Below are positions 15,357 to 23,039 of a stretch of 37,190 nucleotides of DNA, in pieces. Both the position numbers and the translations under genes were made by a program. This stretch comes from JBFLYZ01 sp040756415 (GTDB lineage: Bacteria > Bacteroidota > Bacteroidia > JADZBD01), in contig JBFLYZ010000037.1 in the NCBI GenBank assembly GCA_040756415.1, positions 1 through 37,190 on the forward strand, given 5' to 3'. Numbering within the stretch: position 1 is the stretch's first letter; the number at the start of each line of letters is the position of its first letter. Under the pieces are notes generated by a model. It saw nothing but the letters and a program-made list of their open reading frames with translations. It searched no databases and had not been told where the DNA came from.

Positions 15357-16934
15357 ATGAAAACGATGGCGGAAGAAAAAGAGCGTAAGAAAAAGTTCTG
15401 CACCGATTCGGGTATAGAGATCAAACGGGTTTATCTTAAAAGGGAAGTAGCGGACGATCTGCCCGGTCAATTCCCTTTTACGCGTGGCATACAGCCTTCC
15501 ATGTACCGCGGTAAGCTGTGGACCATGCGGCAATATGCCGGCTTCAGCACAGCGGAAGAGTCGAACAAGCGCTATAAGTACCTGCTTTCGAACGGAACTA
15601 CCGGCCTGTCGGTAGCCTTCGACCTGCCTACCCAGATCGGGTACGATTCCGATCACGCTATGGCCGAGGGCGAAGTGGGAAAATCGGGCGTTGCCATTGA
15701 TTCGCTGGCCGATATGGAAGTGCTTTTTGACGGTATCCGGCTTGAAGAGGTGACCACCTCCATGACCATCAATTCAACGGCATCCATCCTGCTGGCCATG
15801 TATATCGCGCTGGCGAAAAAGCAGGGGGCTGACCTCAAAAAGATCTCCGGCACCATACAGAACGACCTGCTGAAGGAGTATGCCGCCCGCGGAACCTATA
15901 TTTATCCGCCCAAGCCCTCCATGCGCATCATTACCGATATATTCGAATACTGCAGCAGGGAGGTGCCGCGCTGGAATACCATCTCGATCTCCGGCTATCA
16001 TATCCGCGAAGCGGGCGCTACGGCCGTCCAGGAGCTGGCTTTTACGCTTTCGAATGGAAAGGCCTATGTGAAAGCGGCCCTCGATAAGGGGCTCGATATC
16101 GATGTGTTCGGCAAGCGGCTTTCTTTTTTTTTCAATGCGCATAATAACCTCTTCGAGGAGGTGGCCAAGTTCAGGGCCGCCCGCAGGATGTGGGCCGGCA
16201 TGATGAAGGAGATGGGCGCCAGGGATGAGCGGGCCATGATGCTGCGTTTCCATACGCAGACCGGTGGCAGCACCCTCACTGCCCAGCAGCCACAGAATAA
16301 CATTGTGCGCGTGACCATACAGGCCCTTTCCGCGGTGCTGGGCGGTACGCAAAGCCTGCATACGAACGGCTATGACGAGGCCCTGGCCCTTCCTACCGAA
16401 ACGGCAGCGCGCATTGCATTGCGCACACAGCAGATCATCGCCTACGAGAGCGGTGCGGCCGATACGGCCGATCCGCTTGGCGGCTCCTGGTTCATTGAAC
16501 AACTGACCGATGAAGTAGAGGCAAGGGCCTGGGACTACATACGGAAAATAGATGCCATGGGAGGAGCCGTGGCCGCTATAGAAAAAGGTTTCATGCAAAG
16601 CGAGATCGCAGCATCGGCCTATAAGTACCAGGATGAGATCCAGCGTGGAGAGAAGGTCATTGTTGGCGTTAACCGCTTCGGTACGGAAGAGCAGCCTCCT
16701 GAGGACCTGCTGACCATTGATGACAGCATACGCGAGCGGCAGAAGGAAAAGATAGCCCGGATAAAGCAAACGCGCGATACGGCCCGGGTGGCCGCATCGC
16801 TGGCCAGGCTAGAGCAGGATGCCAGGGGCAGTATCAACCTTATGCCCGCCATTGTTGAGGCGGTCGAGCACTATGCCACCCTGGGCGAGATAGCGGATGT
16901 GCTGAGAAAGGTTTTTGGTGAATACAAAGCCTGA
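15357..16934 (+). CDS. Methylmalonyl-CoA mutase-type catalytic subunit without cobalamin-binding domain
   Basis: The 525-residue protein is the TIM-barrel catalytic part of the B12-dependent acyl-CoA mutases, which interconvert branched and linear acyl-CoAs (succinyl-CoA and methylmalonyl-CoA in the classic enzyme). The B12-binding domain with DxHxxG is absent; the protein ends right after the barrel, as in large subunits of two-part mutases. Residues matching P. shermanii Tyr89, Arg207 and His244 are present as Tyr60 (RQYAGFST), Arg178 (ARGTYIYPP) and His215 (SISGYHIREAG), with identical spacings of 118 and 37. Tyr and Arg at these sites mark methylmalonyl-CoA specificity; isobutyryl- and hydroxyisobutyryl-CoA mutases differ there. 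No small B12 subunit or G-protein chaperone is in the window. An in-frame ATG at 15366 is an alternative start. Confidence 0.92.
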   Translation: MKTMAEEKERKKKFCTDSGIEIKRVYLKREVADDLPGQFPFTRGIQPSMYRGKLWTMRQYAGFSTAEESNKRYKYLLSNGTTGLSVAFDLPTQIGYDSDHAMAEGEVGKSGVAIDSLADMEVLFDGIRLEEVTTSMTINSTASILLAMYIALAKKQGADLKKISGTIQNDLLKEYAARGTYIYPPKPSMRIITDIFEYCSREVPRWNTISISGYHIREAGATAVQELAFTLSNGKAYVKAALDKGLDIDVFGKRLSFFFNAHNNLFEEVAKFRAARRMWAGMMKEMGARDERAMMLRFHTQTGGSTLTAQQPQNNIVRVTIQALSAVLGGTQSLHTNGYDEALALPTETAARIALRTQQIIAYESGAADTADPLGGSWFIEQLTDEVEARAWDYIRKIDAMGGAVAAIEKGFMQSEIAASAYKYQDEIQRGEKVIVGVNRFGTEEQPPEDLLTIDDSIRERQKEKIARIKQTRDTARVAASLARLEQDARGSINLMPAIVEAVEHYATLGEIADVLRKVFGEYKA

Positions 16935-17430
16935 TCAACCCCTTTTTCTGAAAGCGATCTCCGGTCTAAATTGCTTGTTCCGTTTCGCCTTATCTGCCCC
17001 GATGCGTGTTCGTTTGTTGCGATCGGTGAGACCGGGGAATTCGCTAAAGGCCTTTACCCGGTTACCGCAACGGTGAAAGATAAGCGCCTAAGCAAAAACT
17101 GGTCGTTTACTGACCCGCGTTCTTCCTCCGGGTCCGTTTCAGCCGTCTGATCGCATGATCTTAAGTGAGGAGCATCCTTAAAGTCACTGCGTTTATCTGA
17201 GATGGATCATACATGTCACTGGCATAACCGGCCTGCATGTTATGCGGGTCCATCTGTGCTCTATGTTTCAGAACCCGTAAATAATATTTTTCTGTTTCTG
17301 CTTTATCCTGGCAGCGAGCTTCGCCCGGCCTCATAAATAGTTATCAACAAGGCCTGAACCGCTGCAGATCAGATCAATGGTCCGGAGGCGGTTATGAACA
17401 AAAAACTGTTATGAATTTCAGGTCCAGATT
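16935..17430. other. Non-coding gap with small inverted repeats
   Basis: No convincing gene is seen in the 548 bases between the mutase and the small cargo gene. It holds a perfect 7-bp inverted repeat GCATAAC/GTTATGC (17222-17228 and 17239-17245, 10-base loop) and GACCCG/CGGGTC (17112-17117 and 17129-17134). Neither is followed by a T-run. The last 50 bases hold the promoter of the next gene. Confidence 0.5.
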
Positions 17431-17460
17431 TTTGTTTGTCGATACAGAATCTTATATTTG
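17431..17460 (+). promoter_or_regulatory. Bacteroidota-type promoter for the small T9SS cargo gene
   Basis: TTTG (17431-17434), an 18-base spacer, then TATATTTG (17453-17460), an exact TAnnTTTG match. The ATG follows 22 bases after the box. Confidence 0.65.
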
Positions 17461-17482
17461 TATTTTCTGATAAAAACACCCC

Positions 17483-18496
17483 ATGCGCGTCTTTCCCCTG
17501 AAACCTTTCGCGGGTATATTGTTGCTTTCTCTTTGTTGGGTTACGGGTTACGCTACGGTTAAAACGGCTGCAACGGGTGACTGGGAAACGGCCGGCACCT
17601 GGACCCCGGCCGCTGCGCCCACCTGCGGAGATACCCTGATCATCCCTGCCGGGGTAACGGTAACGGTTACCGCGGTAAACGATTATTACGGGACCTGTGT
17701 TTCTCCGGAAATGGTCATTCATGTATATGGCACCCTGGAGTTCCAGACAGGTAAGAAACTGAAGCTGCCTTGCAATTCGGTGGTGGGAGTCCACCCGCCC
17801 AGCGGCCTGATCGATCCCGGAACAGGGAGCGGCAATTCCAATACCATAGAAGTATGCGGCACCGTTTACTGGAATGCCGCCTCCGGGCCCCTGGGGCCGG
17901 GAAACTGTGTGCCCATGCCCTCCTGCTCCAGCGTGCTCCCGATCGAGCTGCTTTCATTCACAGCTATGGCCATGAACTCATACGTACTCGTTCAATGGAC
18001 TACGGGCGCCCAGGTCAATAACGATTACTTTACCGTACAGCGCACGCGCGATGGAATGGCTTTTGAAGACCTAGCGGTTGTTGACGGGGCGGGTAACAGC
18101 ACCCAGGCGATGAATTATACGGCCTACGATGAGGCCCCTTATTACGGGATTTCATATTACCGCCTTAAGCAGACCGATTTCAACCAGGCATCGTCCTATT
18201 CATACCTCGTGGCGGTAGAGTTCAGTCCTTCTGGCGTATTTTCCATGGATGTTTATCCTAATCCCAGCGATGGATCCTATACTACCATCGTTCTTCATTC
18301 ACCTCCGGAGCAAGAAATAGTGGTGATGATCCACGATCAACTGGGCCAGGAATTCTTCTCGAAAGTGATGATCACCGACCCTGCCGGAAGCACCCTGATC
18401 CCCGTAGACCGGTCGGGAAAGCTGGAGCCAGGGGTTTACCTGGTTAGCGTATCCTCAGGCAGCAGCACCCTGACGAAAAAACTTATTGTTTACTGA
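17483..18496 (+). CDS. Secreted protein with type A T9SS C-terminal sorting domain
   Basis: The 337-residue product has a signal peptide (about 1-24, ending GYA). A Thr/Val-rich beta region (about 25-150) contains ATGDWETAGTW and repeated VTVT strands, like the start of right-handed beta-helix cargo. A fibronectin III-like linker follows (about 152-245, LPIELLSFTA ... VQWTTGAQVNNDYFTVQR), a module often found before T9SS tails. The C-terminal sorting domain (about 255-337) has VYPNPSDG, LGQE, GVYLVSVSSG and a final KKLIVY. Family knowledge: cargo is exported, the tail is removed and the protein is attached to the surface or released. The specific role is unknown. Its 3' end overlaps the convergent FtsB-like gene by seven bases. 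Confidence 0.88.
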   Translation: MRVFPLKPFAGILLLSLCWVTGYATVKTAATGDWETAGTWTPAAAPTCGDTLIIPAGVTVTVTAVNDYYGTCVSPEMVIHVYGTLEFQTGKKLKLPCNSVVGVHPPSGLIDPGTGSGNSNTIEVCGTVYWNAASGPLGPGNCVPMPSCSSVLPIELLSFTAMAMNSYVLVQWTTGAQVNNDYFTVQRTRDGMAFEDLAVVDGAGNSTQAMNYTAYDEAPYYGISYYRLKQTDFNQASSYSYLVAVEFSPSGVFSMDVYPNPSDGSYTTIVLHSPPEQEIVVMIHDQLGQEFFSKVMITDPAGSTLIPVDRSGKLEPGVYLVSVSSGSSTLTKKLIVY

Positions 18497-18801
18497 TTGT
18501 TGCTCTTCCCTTCTTTAACGATAATGAATACCTCTTCGTTGTCCTTTTTCATCAGGTATTTTTCGCGGGCAAACTTCTCAAGACTGGCCGTATTCGTTTT
18601 CAGCTCCTGCATTTCTTTCCTGTTCCGCGCTATCTCCTCGCGGTAATAATCGCGCTCCTTTTCAAGCTCTTTCAGCCTGGCCGCCAGCTCGAGCTGGGAA
18701 AAAACATCATTTTTATCGAAGAAAACGATCCATATCCCAAGAAAAAGGGTAACCACGAAATACTTGTTGCGGATCAGCCGGAAAACCCTCTTTTTCTTCA
18801 T
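18490..18801 (-). CDS. DivIC/FtsB-type septum formation initiator
   Basis: The 103-residue protein has the classic layout: a basic N-terminus (KKKRVFRLIRNKY), one membrane helix (about 14-28), a coiled coil (about 34-72, LELAARLKELEKERDYYREEI) and a short C-terminal region with LEKFAREKYLMKKDNEEVFIIV, which matches the DivIC/FtsB signature. These proteins join the division complex with FtsL and FtsQ and help activate septal peptidoglycan synthesis from the periplasmic side. It is divergent from the YafK-like gene by 89 bases, a sensible pairing since both act on the cell wall. Confidence 0.88.
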   Translation of the reverse strand: MKKKRVFRLIRNKYFVVTLFLGIWIVFFDKNDVFSQLELAARLKELEKERDYYREEIARNRKEMQELKTNTASLEKFAREKYLMKKDNEEVFIIVKEGKSNNQ

Positions 18802-18890
18802 GCCGCTAAATTAAATACAAAAAAAATACCGGAAAACCGTACCTTTACGAGTGAAAAGGCGTTATGAGGCCGGCATCCATCTGCTGAAAA

Positions 18891-19643
18891 ATGACCAGGA
18901 TATCCATTGCCATCGCATTGCTTTCCCTTCCCATGCTCTCCATGAACCCCTTTATTGACGGGGATTTCAGGAGCGCCCAGAAAAAGTACGAGCGGGTCAA
19001 GACCGCTTACAGCGAGAAGCAGGACAGCGTTAAAAAATGGCTGAAAGCGAAAAATATTGACATAAACACTGTTAATATCTTCCTGCGCGCCTTCAAAAAG
19101 GAGGGCACACTCGAGGTATGGGCCAGGAACAAAGGCCAGTCGCAATATGTTCACCTGCGCGATTACAGCATATGCGCCTCGTCAGGCGTCCTGGGGCCCA
19201 AACGGAAGCAGGGTGACGGGCAGGTGCCGGAAGGGTTTTATGTCATCGACCGTTTTAACCCCGTCAGCAACTTCTACCTTTCGCTGGGGATCAATTATCC
19301 GAACGAGTCGGATAAGAAACTGGGGCATAAAGGCAACCTGGGTGGGGATGTGTTCATACACGGCAATTGCGTGACCATTGGCTGCATACCCGTTACGGAC
19401 GATAAGATCAAGGAGCTGTATGTGCTGGCGGTGGAGGCCAGGAATGCCGGGCAAAGCAAAATACCGGTCGATATTTACCCCTGCCGGATGAACGAAGAGG
19501 GTATGCTTTACCTTTCCGGTCATGACGGAAACGGGCATGAGACCTTCTGGAAGAACCTCAAAGAAGGGTACGACTGGTTCGAAAAAAAGAAGACCGTGCC
19601 CAAGGTATATGTGGACAAGGAGGGTAAATATTCCTTTAACTGA
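18891..19643 (+). CDS. YafK-like L,D-transpeptidase (YkuD-fold) family protein
   Basis: The 250-residue protein has a hydrophobic N-terminal export signal (about 4-19) and a YkuD-type catalytic domain. The active-site segment is FIHGNCVTIGCIPVTDD: His157 and nucleophile Cys165, with a second conserved His likely at 146 (GHKGN). The GCxxxTDD ending belongs to the YafK group rather than classic ErfK/YcfS enzymes. YafK (DpaA) of E. coli cleaves the link between Braun lipoprotein and peptidoglycan, so an amidase role is as possible as cross-linking. It works in the periplasm. A terminator follows at 19651-19684, which separates it from the MORN/DUF3857 unit downstream. ATG at 18891 is the only start that keeps the signal. 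Confidence 0.88.
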   Translation: MTRISIAIALLSLPMLSMNPFIDGDFRSAQKKYERVKTAYSEKQDSVKKWLKAKNIDINTVNIFLRAFKKEGTLEVWARNKGQSQYVHLRDYSICASSGVLGPKRKQGDGQVPEGFYVIDRFNPVSNFYLSLGINYPNESDKKLGHKGNLGGDVFIHGNCVTIGCIPVTDDKIKELYVLAVEARNAGQSKIPVDIYPCRMNEEGMLYLSGHDGNGHETFWKNLKEGYDWFEKKKTVPKVYVDKEGKYSFN

Positions 19644-19650
19644 CCGTTCC

Positions 19651-19684
19651 TCCGGCAGAGCCTGTCCGGATTGATTTTTTTTTT
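19651..19684 (+). terminator. Rho-independent terminator after the YafK-like gene
   Basis: TCCGG-CAG (19651-19658) pairs with CTG-CCGGA (19662-19670, one bulged T) around an AGC loop; a ten-T run lies at 19675-19684, a few bases after the stem. Confidence 0.6.
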
Positions 19685-19712
19685 ATCTTGTGCGAACAAA
19701 ACCTTAACACAC

Positions 19713-22700
19713 ATGCTCTTCAGAACCTGTTTCAGCGCGGCTGTTTGCCTCCTCGCAAGCTTTGCCTTTTTAATCCCCCCGGCCCTGGCCCAGCAGGAGG
19801 ACAATGAACTGATCAATTCGCACGACCTCATTCAGCAGGGCGTAGCCTACCATGACGAAGGCCAGTACGATAAGGCCATCAAACTGTACAAGAAGATAGG
19901 CCGCAACGACAGCAACTATTGCCTGGCCCTGGTCGAGCTTTCGCTCAGCTATTTCGCCAACGAGCAGGAAAAGCTGGCCATAGAGGTATGCAAGAAGGGC
20001 CTGGCCCTTGACGACAACCCGTATCGCTTTAATTTTTACAACATACTGGGTTCGGCTTATGATAACCTCAACGAGACGGAACTGGCCCTGAAGGCGTACA
20101 ATGAAGGCCTGGCCATCTTTCCGCGCAAGCATCTGCTCCACTTCAACAAAGGTCTTTTGTTCAAGAAGACCAATCAGTACGATTCGGCTATCGTCTCATT
20201 GCAGAAGGCCATTGCCTGCAATCCCTACCACGCCTCCAGTCATTACCACCTGGGCAAGATATGCATCGATCAGGGCCGGCTGGTGCCGGGTCTGCTCTCG
20301 TATGAGTTCTTTCTGCTGCTCGAGCCGTACTCGAAACGTTCCAGCGAGCTGGTTATACATATGGAGCAGCTTATGACCGATAAATATGAATACGACAAGA
20401 CAAAGGCGGTGGACCCCTCTAAAATAACGGGCGATGACTTTGCCGAGCTGGAGCTGCTTCTCAAGTCAAAAGTGGCCCTGAACAAAAGCTACAAGCTCAA
20501 GGTCAAGAAGATCGATTACCCGTTCACCCGCCAGATGCAGGTCATGTTCGAAAAGCTGAAGTATAATCCGGGCGACAAGGGCTGGTGGATGCAATATTAT
20601 GTTCCTGTCTTCACTGACATGTGGAAGAAAAACCAGTTCCCTATCTATGTATATTGGAGCCTGGCCTCCATGAACCTTAAGGGGGTCAACAACTGGCTCG
20701 ACAAAAACGAAAAGAAGCTTAAAGAACTTGTGGCGTGGAGGAATGCCGCCATCGAGAAGATCCAGGATGAGCGGGAGGAATTCGTGAACGGGAAAATGCA
20801 GAAGCTCAAACATTGGTATTTCAACGACAATAGCCTCAATGCCCTGGGCAACGTGAACAGCGCGGGCAAATCGATCGGAGATTGGGTGTTTTTTACCTAT
20901 GCTGGCGAACTGCAGGCCGCAGGCTCTTACGACAATTCGGGTTTCAGGCAGGGAGAATGGACCTTCTACCATGACAACGGGAAGGTGTCGGAGATCACCA
21001 CGTTCAAAGACGGTCAGCCCGATGGGGTGATCAAGTCCTATTACCGTAACGGGGCTCTTGCATCAACGCTTACTTTCATGAACGGCAAGCAGAACGGTGA
21101 AACGCGCGAATACCATCCTACAGGCGAGCTGAGGGCCGTTATGCAATACAAGGACGGGAAGAAAGACGGCCCCGTGGTATATTATCACCCCAATGGCGTG
21201 AAGCAGTACGAGACGGTTTACAAAAATGACCAGCTCGAAGGCGAGTATAAGCAGTATTACGACAATGGCCAGGTTTCAACCGCCCTTACCTTTAAGGCCG
21301 ATAAGAAAGAAGGCAAGGCCACCTATTACTGGCGTAATGGCAAGGTGCGTTCAGAAGGTACCGTAAAAGACGGTAATGAAACGGGTGACTGGAAATACTA
21401 TTACGATGACGGCACGCTCCGCTATGAGTTCAAGCTCAATGAAAAAGGCAATTACACCGGCATTTACAAATCCTATCACCCTAACGGCAAGCTCAAGGAG
21501 GAATCCAACTACGGGGCTTCCGGCAAACTCGAGGGCGTTTCCAAGTCGTACCATTATGACGGCAGCCCCGAGGCGGTTTTCGATTATAAGGATGACGGCC
21601 TCCAGTCGTACAAATACTTTGACCTGAAGGGGGCGGTGATATCAGAAGGCGCGCGCAGCGGTAAAAAGCTGACCTTCGTAGCCAAGTATCCCAACGGGAA
21701 TAAGCGCGCCCAGGGCGATTACATCAACGGCATGAAGGAGGGAGAATGGTCGTATTACGATTATAACGGCACGCTTTCCACCAGGGAAATGTACAAGAAT
21801 GATGAGCTGAACGGCATTTCTACCGGCTACCACTACAACGGCAAGGTGCGTTTCGAGGTCATCCATAAGAACGGGGAGCTCAACGGGTATTACAAATCCT
21901 ATTACAAGAACGGCAAAATGAAGGCCGAAGGATGGTACAAGAACGGGGTAGAAGAAGGCGACTGGTACTATTACCACGCCAACGGGAAGCTCTCTTCGCA
22001 TGAATATTACTGGAGCGGTGAGCTTCACGGCTGGCAGGAGTATTATACGGTGACGGGCGCCAAGCACCGCGAGATGTACTACAGGTACGATTTCCTGAAT
22101 GAAACGGTGGAATACGATACCACCGGTGCGGTCACGGACCGGAACAAGTTCAACTACGGAGATGGCGAGTGGGTGCTGAAGTTCCCCAACGGCAAGACCT
22201 ATTTCTCGTCCCAGATGAAGAACGGCCTTTCTGAAGGCAAGACCGTATTCTATTATCCCAACGGCACGGTGATGGAGGAAGGCAGCTATTATAACGACAA
22301 GAAAGAGGGTGCCTGGAAGGGTTACCACGAGAACGGCAAGCAGCGGTTTGAGTATAATTACGAGGACGGCAAGATGCATGGCACCTCCAAGCGTTACCAT
22401 AGCAATGGCAACCTCGAATCGGAAGTGGTTTACCGGAACGGTGACCTTCATGGACCCGCGAAGTACTACCACGAGAACAAGCAGTTGCAGAAAGAGGCTT
22501 TTTACCGGGAAGACATGTCAGAGGGCACGTTCAAGTATTATTCTCAGGACGGTATGATGGTCAGCCAGCGTACCTATACGCATGACATGCTGGTTTCATA
22601 TACGTACCAGGATAAGACCGGTAAGATGGCTCCCGATGTGCCGTTAAGCGATGATGAATCCGGCCAACTGCTCACTTATTTTCCCAACGGTAACAAGGCG

Positions 22701-23039
22701 CTGGAGCAAACCTTCAAGAATGGCAATATCGAGGGTAAGCGCGTGGAGTATTTCTCCAATGGCAAGGTTTATGAAGAGGAGAACTATGTTAACGGCAACC
22801 TGGAAGGGCCGCGCAAAGAATACTACCCTAGCGGTAACCTGAAGGCCGAAGAGAACTTTTACTACGATGAGCCGGATGGCTGGTGCAAGTATTACCACGA
22901 TAACGGCAAGGTGGAGAAGGAAGGCAAGTACATTTTCGGCCAGCGTTACGGGGAGTGGAAGGAATACGATAAAATGGGTAAATTAGTAAAGATAAAAGTC
23001 TATATAAACGATATACTGATCGATGAGAAGAAACCATAG
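19713..23039 (+). CDS. Giant exported TPR plus ~30-unit MORN_2 (YwqK-type) repeat protein
   Basis: The 1108-residue protein (start at 19713, where a signal peptide ending PALAQ begins; the frame from 19671 is longer but hides that signal) has TPR repeats at about 30-215, a Lys-rich linker to about 385, and then about 30 tandem MORN_2-like units from residue 389 to near the C-terminus. Each unit is about 24 residues, with the pattern G-x-W-x-x-Y-Y-x-x-N-G-K-L ... Y-K-N-G. No T9SS tail or membrane anchor is seen, so it is probably periplasmic or surface-associated. MORN_2 hairpins stack into long beta-ribbons; automatic annotation calls such proteins 'YwqK antitoxin', which I would not accept here. 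The two DUF3857 genes follow, the first overlapping by 17 bases, so the three form an operon and may act together. Confidence 0.88.
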   Translation: MLFRTCFSAAVCLLASFAFLIPPALAQQEDNELINSHDLIQQGVAYHDEGQYDKAIKLYKKIGRNDSNYCLALVELSLSYFANEQEKLAIEVCKKGLALDDNPYRFNFYNILGSAYDNLNETELALKAYNEGLAIFPRKHLLHFNKGLLFKKTNQYDSAIVSLQKAIACNPYHASSHYHLGKICIDQGRLVPGLLSYEFFLLLEPYSKRSSELVIHMEQLMTDKYEYDKTKAVDPSKITGDDFAELELLLKSKVALNKSYKLKVKKIDYPFTRQMQVMFEKLKYNPGDKGWWMQYYVPVFTDMWKKNQFPIYVYWSLASMNLKGVNNWLDKNEKKLKELVAWRNAAIEKIQDEREEFVNGKMQKLKHWYFNDNSLNALGNVNSAGKSIGDWVFFTYAGELQAAGSYDNSGFRQGEWTFYHDNGKVSEITTFKDGQPDGVIKSYYRNGALASTLTFMNGKQNGETREYHPTGELRAVMQYKDGKKDGPVVYYHPNGVKQYETVYKNDQLEGEYKQYYDNGQVSTALTFKADKKEGKATYYWRNGKVRSEGTVKDGNETGDWKYYYDDGTLRYEFKLNEKGNYTGIYKSYHPNGKLKEESNYGASGKLEGVSKSYHYDGSPEAVFDYKDDGLQSYKYFDLKGAVISEGARSGKKLTFVAKYPNGNKRAQGDYINGMKEGEWSYYDYNGTLSTREMYKNDELNGISTGYHYNGKVRFEVIHKNGELNGYYKSYYKNGKMKAEGWYKNGVEEGDWYYYHANGKLSSHEYYWSGELHGWQEYYTVTGAKHREMYYRYDFLNETVEYDTTGAVTDRNKFNYGDGEWVLKFPNGKTYFSSQMKNGLSEGKTVFYYPNGTVMEEGSYYNDKKEGAWKGYHENGKQRFEYNYEDGKMHGTSKRYHSNGNLESEVVYRNGDLHGPAKYYHENKQLQKEAFYREDMSEGTFKYYSQDGMMVSQRTYTHDMLVSYTYQDKTGKMAPDVPLSDDESGQLLTYFPNGNKALEQTFKNGNIEGKRVEYFSNGKVYEEENYVNGNLEGPRKEYYPSGNLKAEENFYYDEPDGWCKYYHDNGKVEKEGKYIFGQRYGEWKEYDKMGKLVKIKVYINDILIDEKKP
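20877..23020 (+). repeat. ~30 tandem MORN_2 units (~72 bp period) inside the gene
   Basis: I count about 30 units of 22-25 codons by their recurrent G-x-x-x-x-Y-x-x-N/D-G-x core; units near positions 10-12, 17-18 and 24-25 are degenerate. Conserved codons for YY, NGK and KNG recur about every 72 bases, but units are diverged enough to suggest an old expansion. Confidence 0.8.

Noticed and set aside
21642..22472. 276-codon minus-strand frame rich in Val, Ile and Leu
   Set aside because: It is antisense to the MORN repeats; Val/Ile-rich composition arises from complementary Asn/Tyr/Lys codons, and the repeat gene on the plus strand is clearly real.
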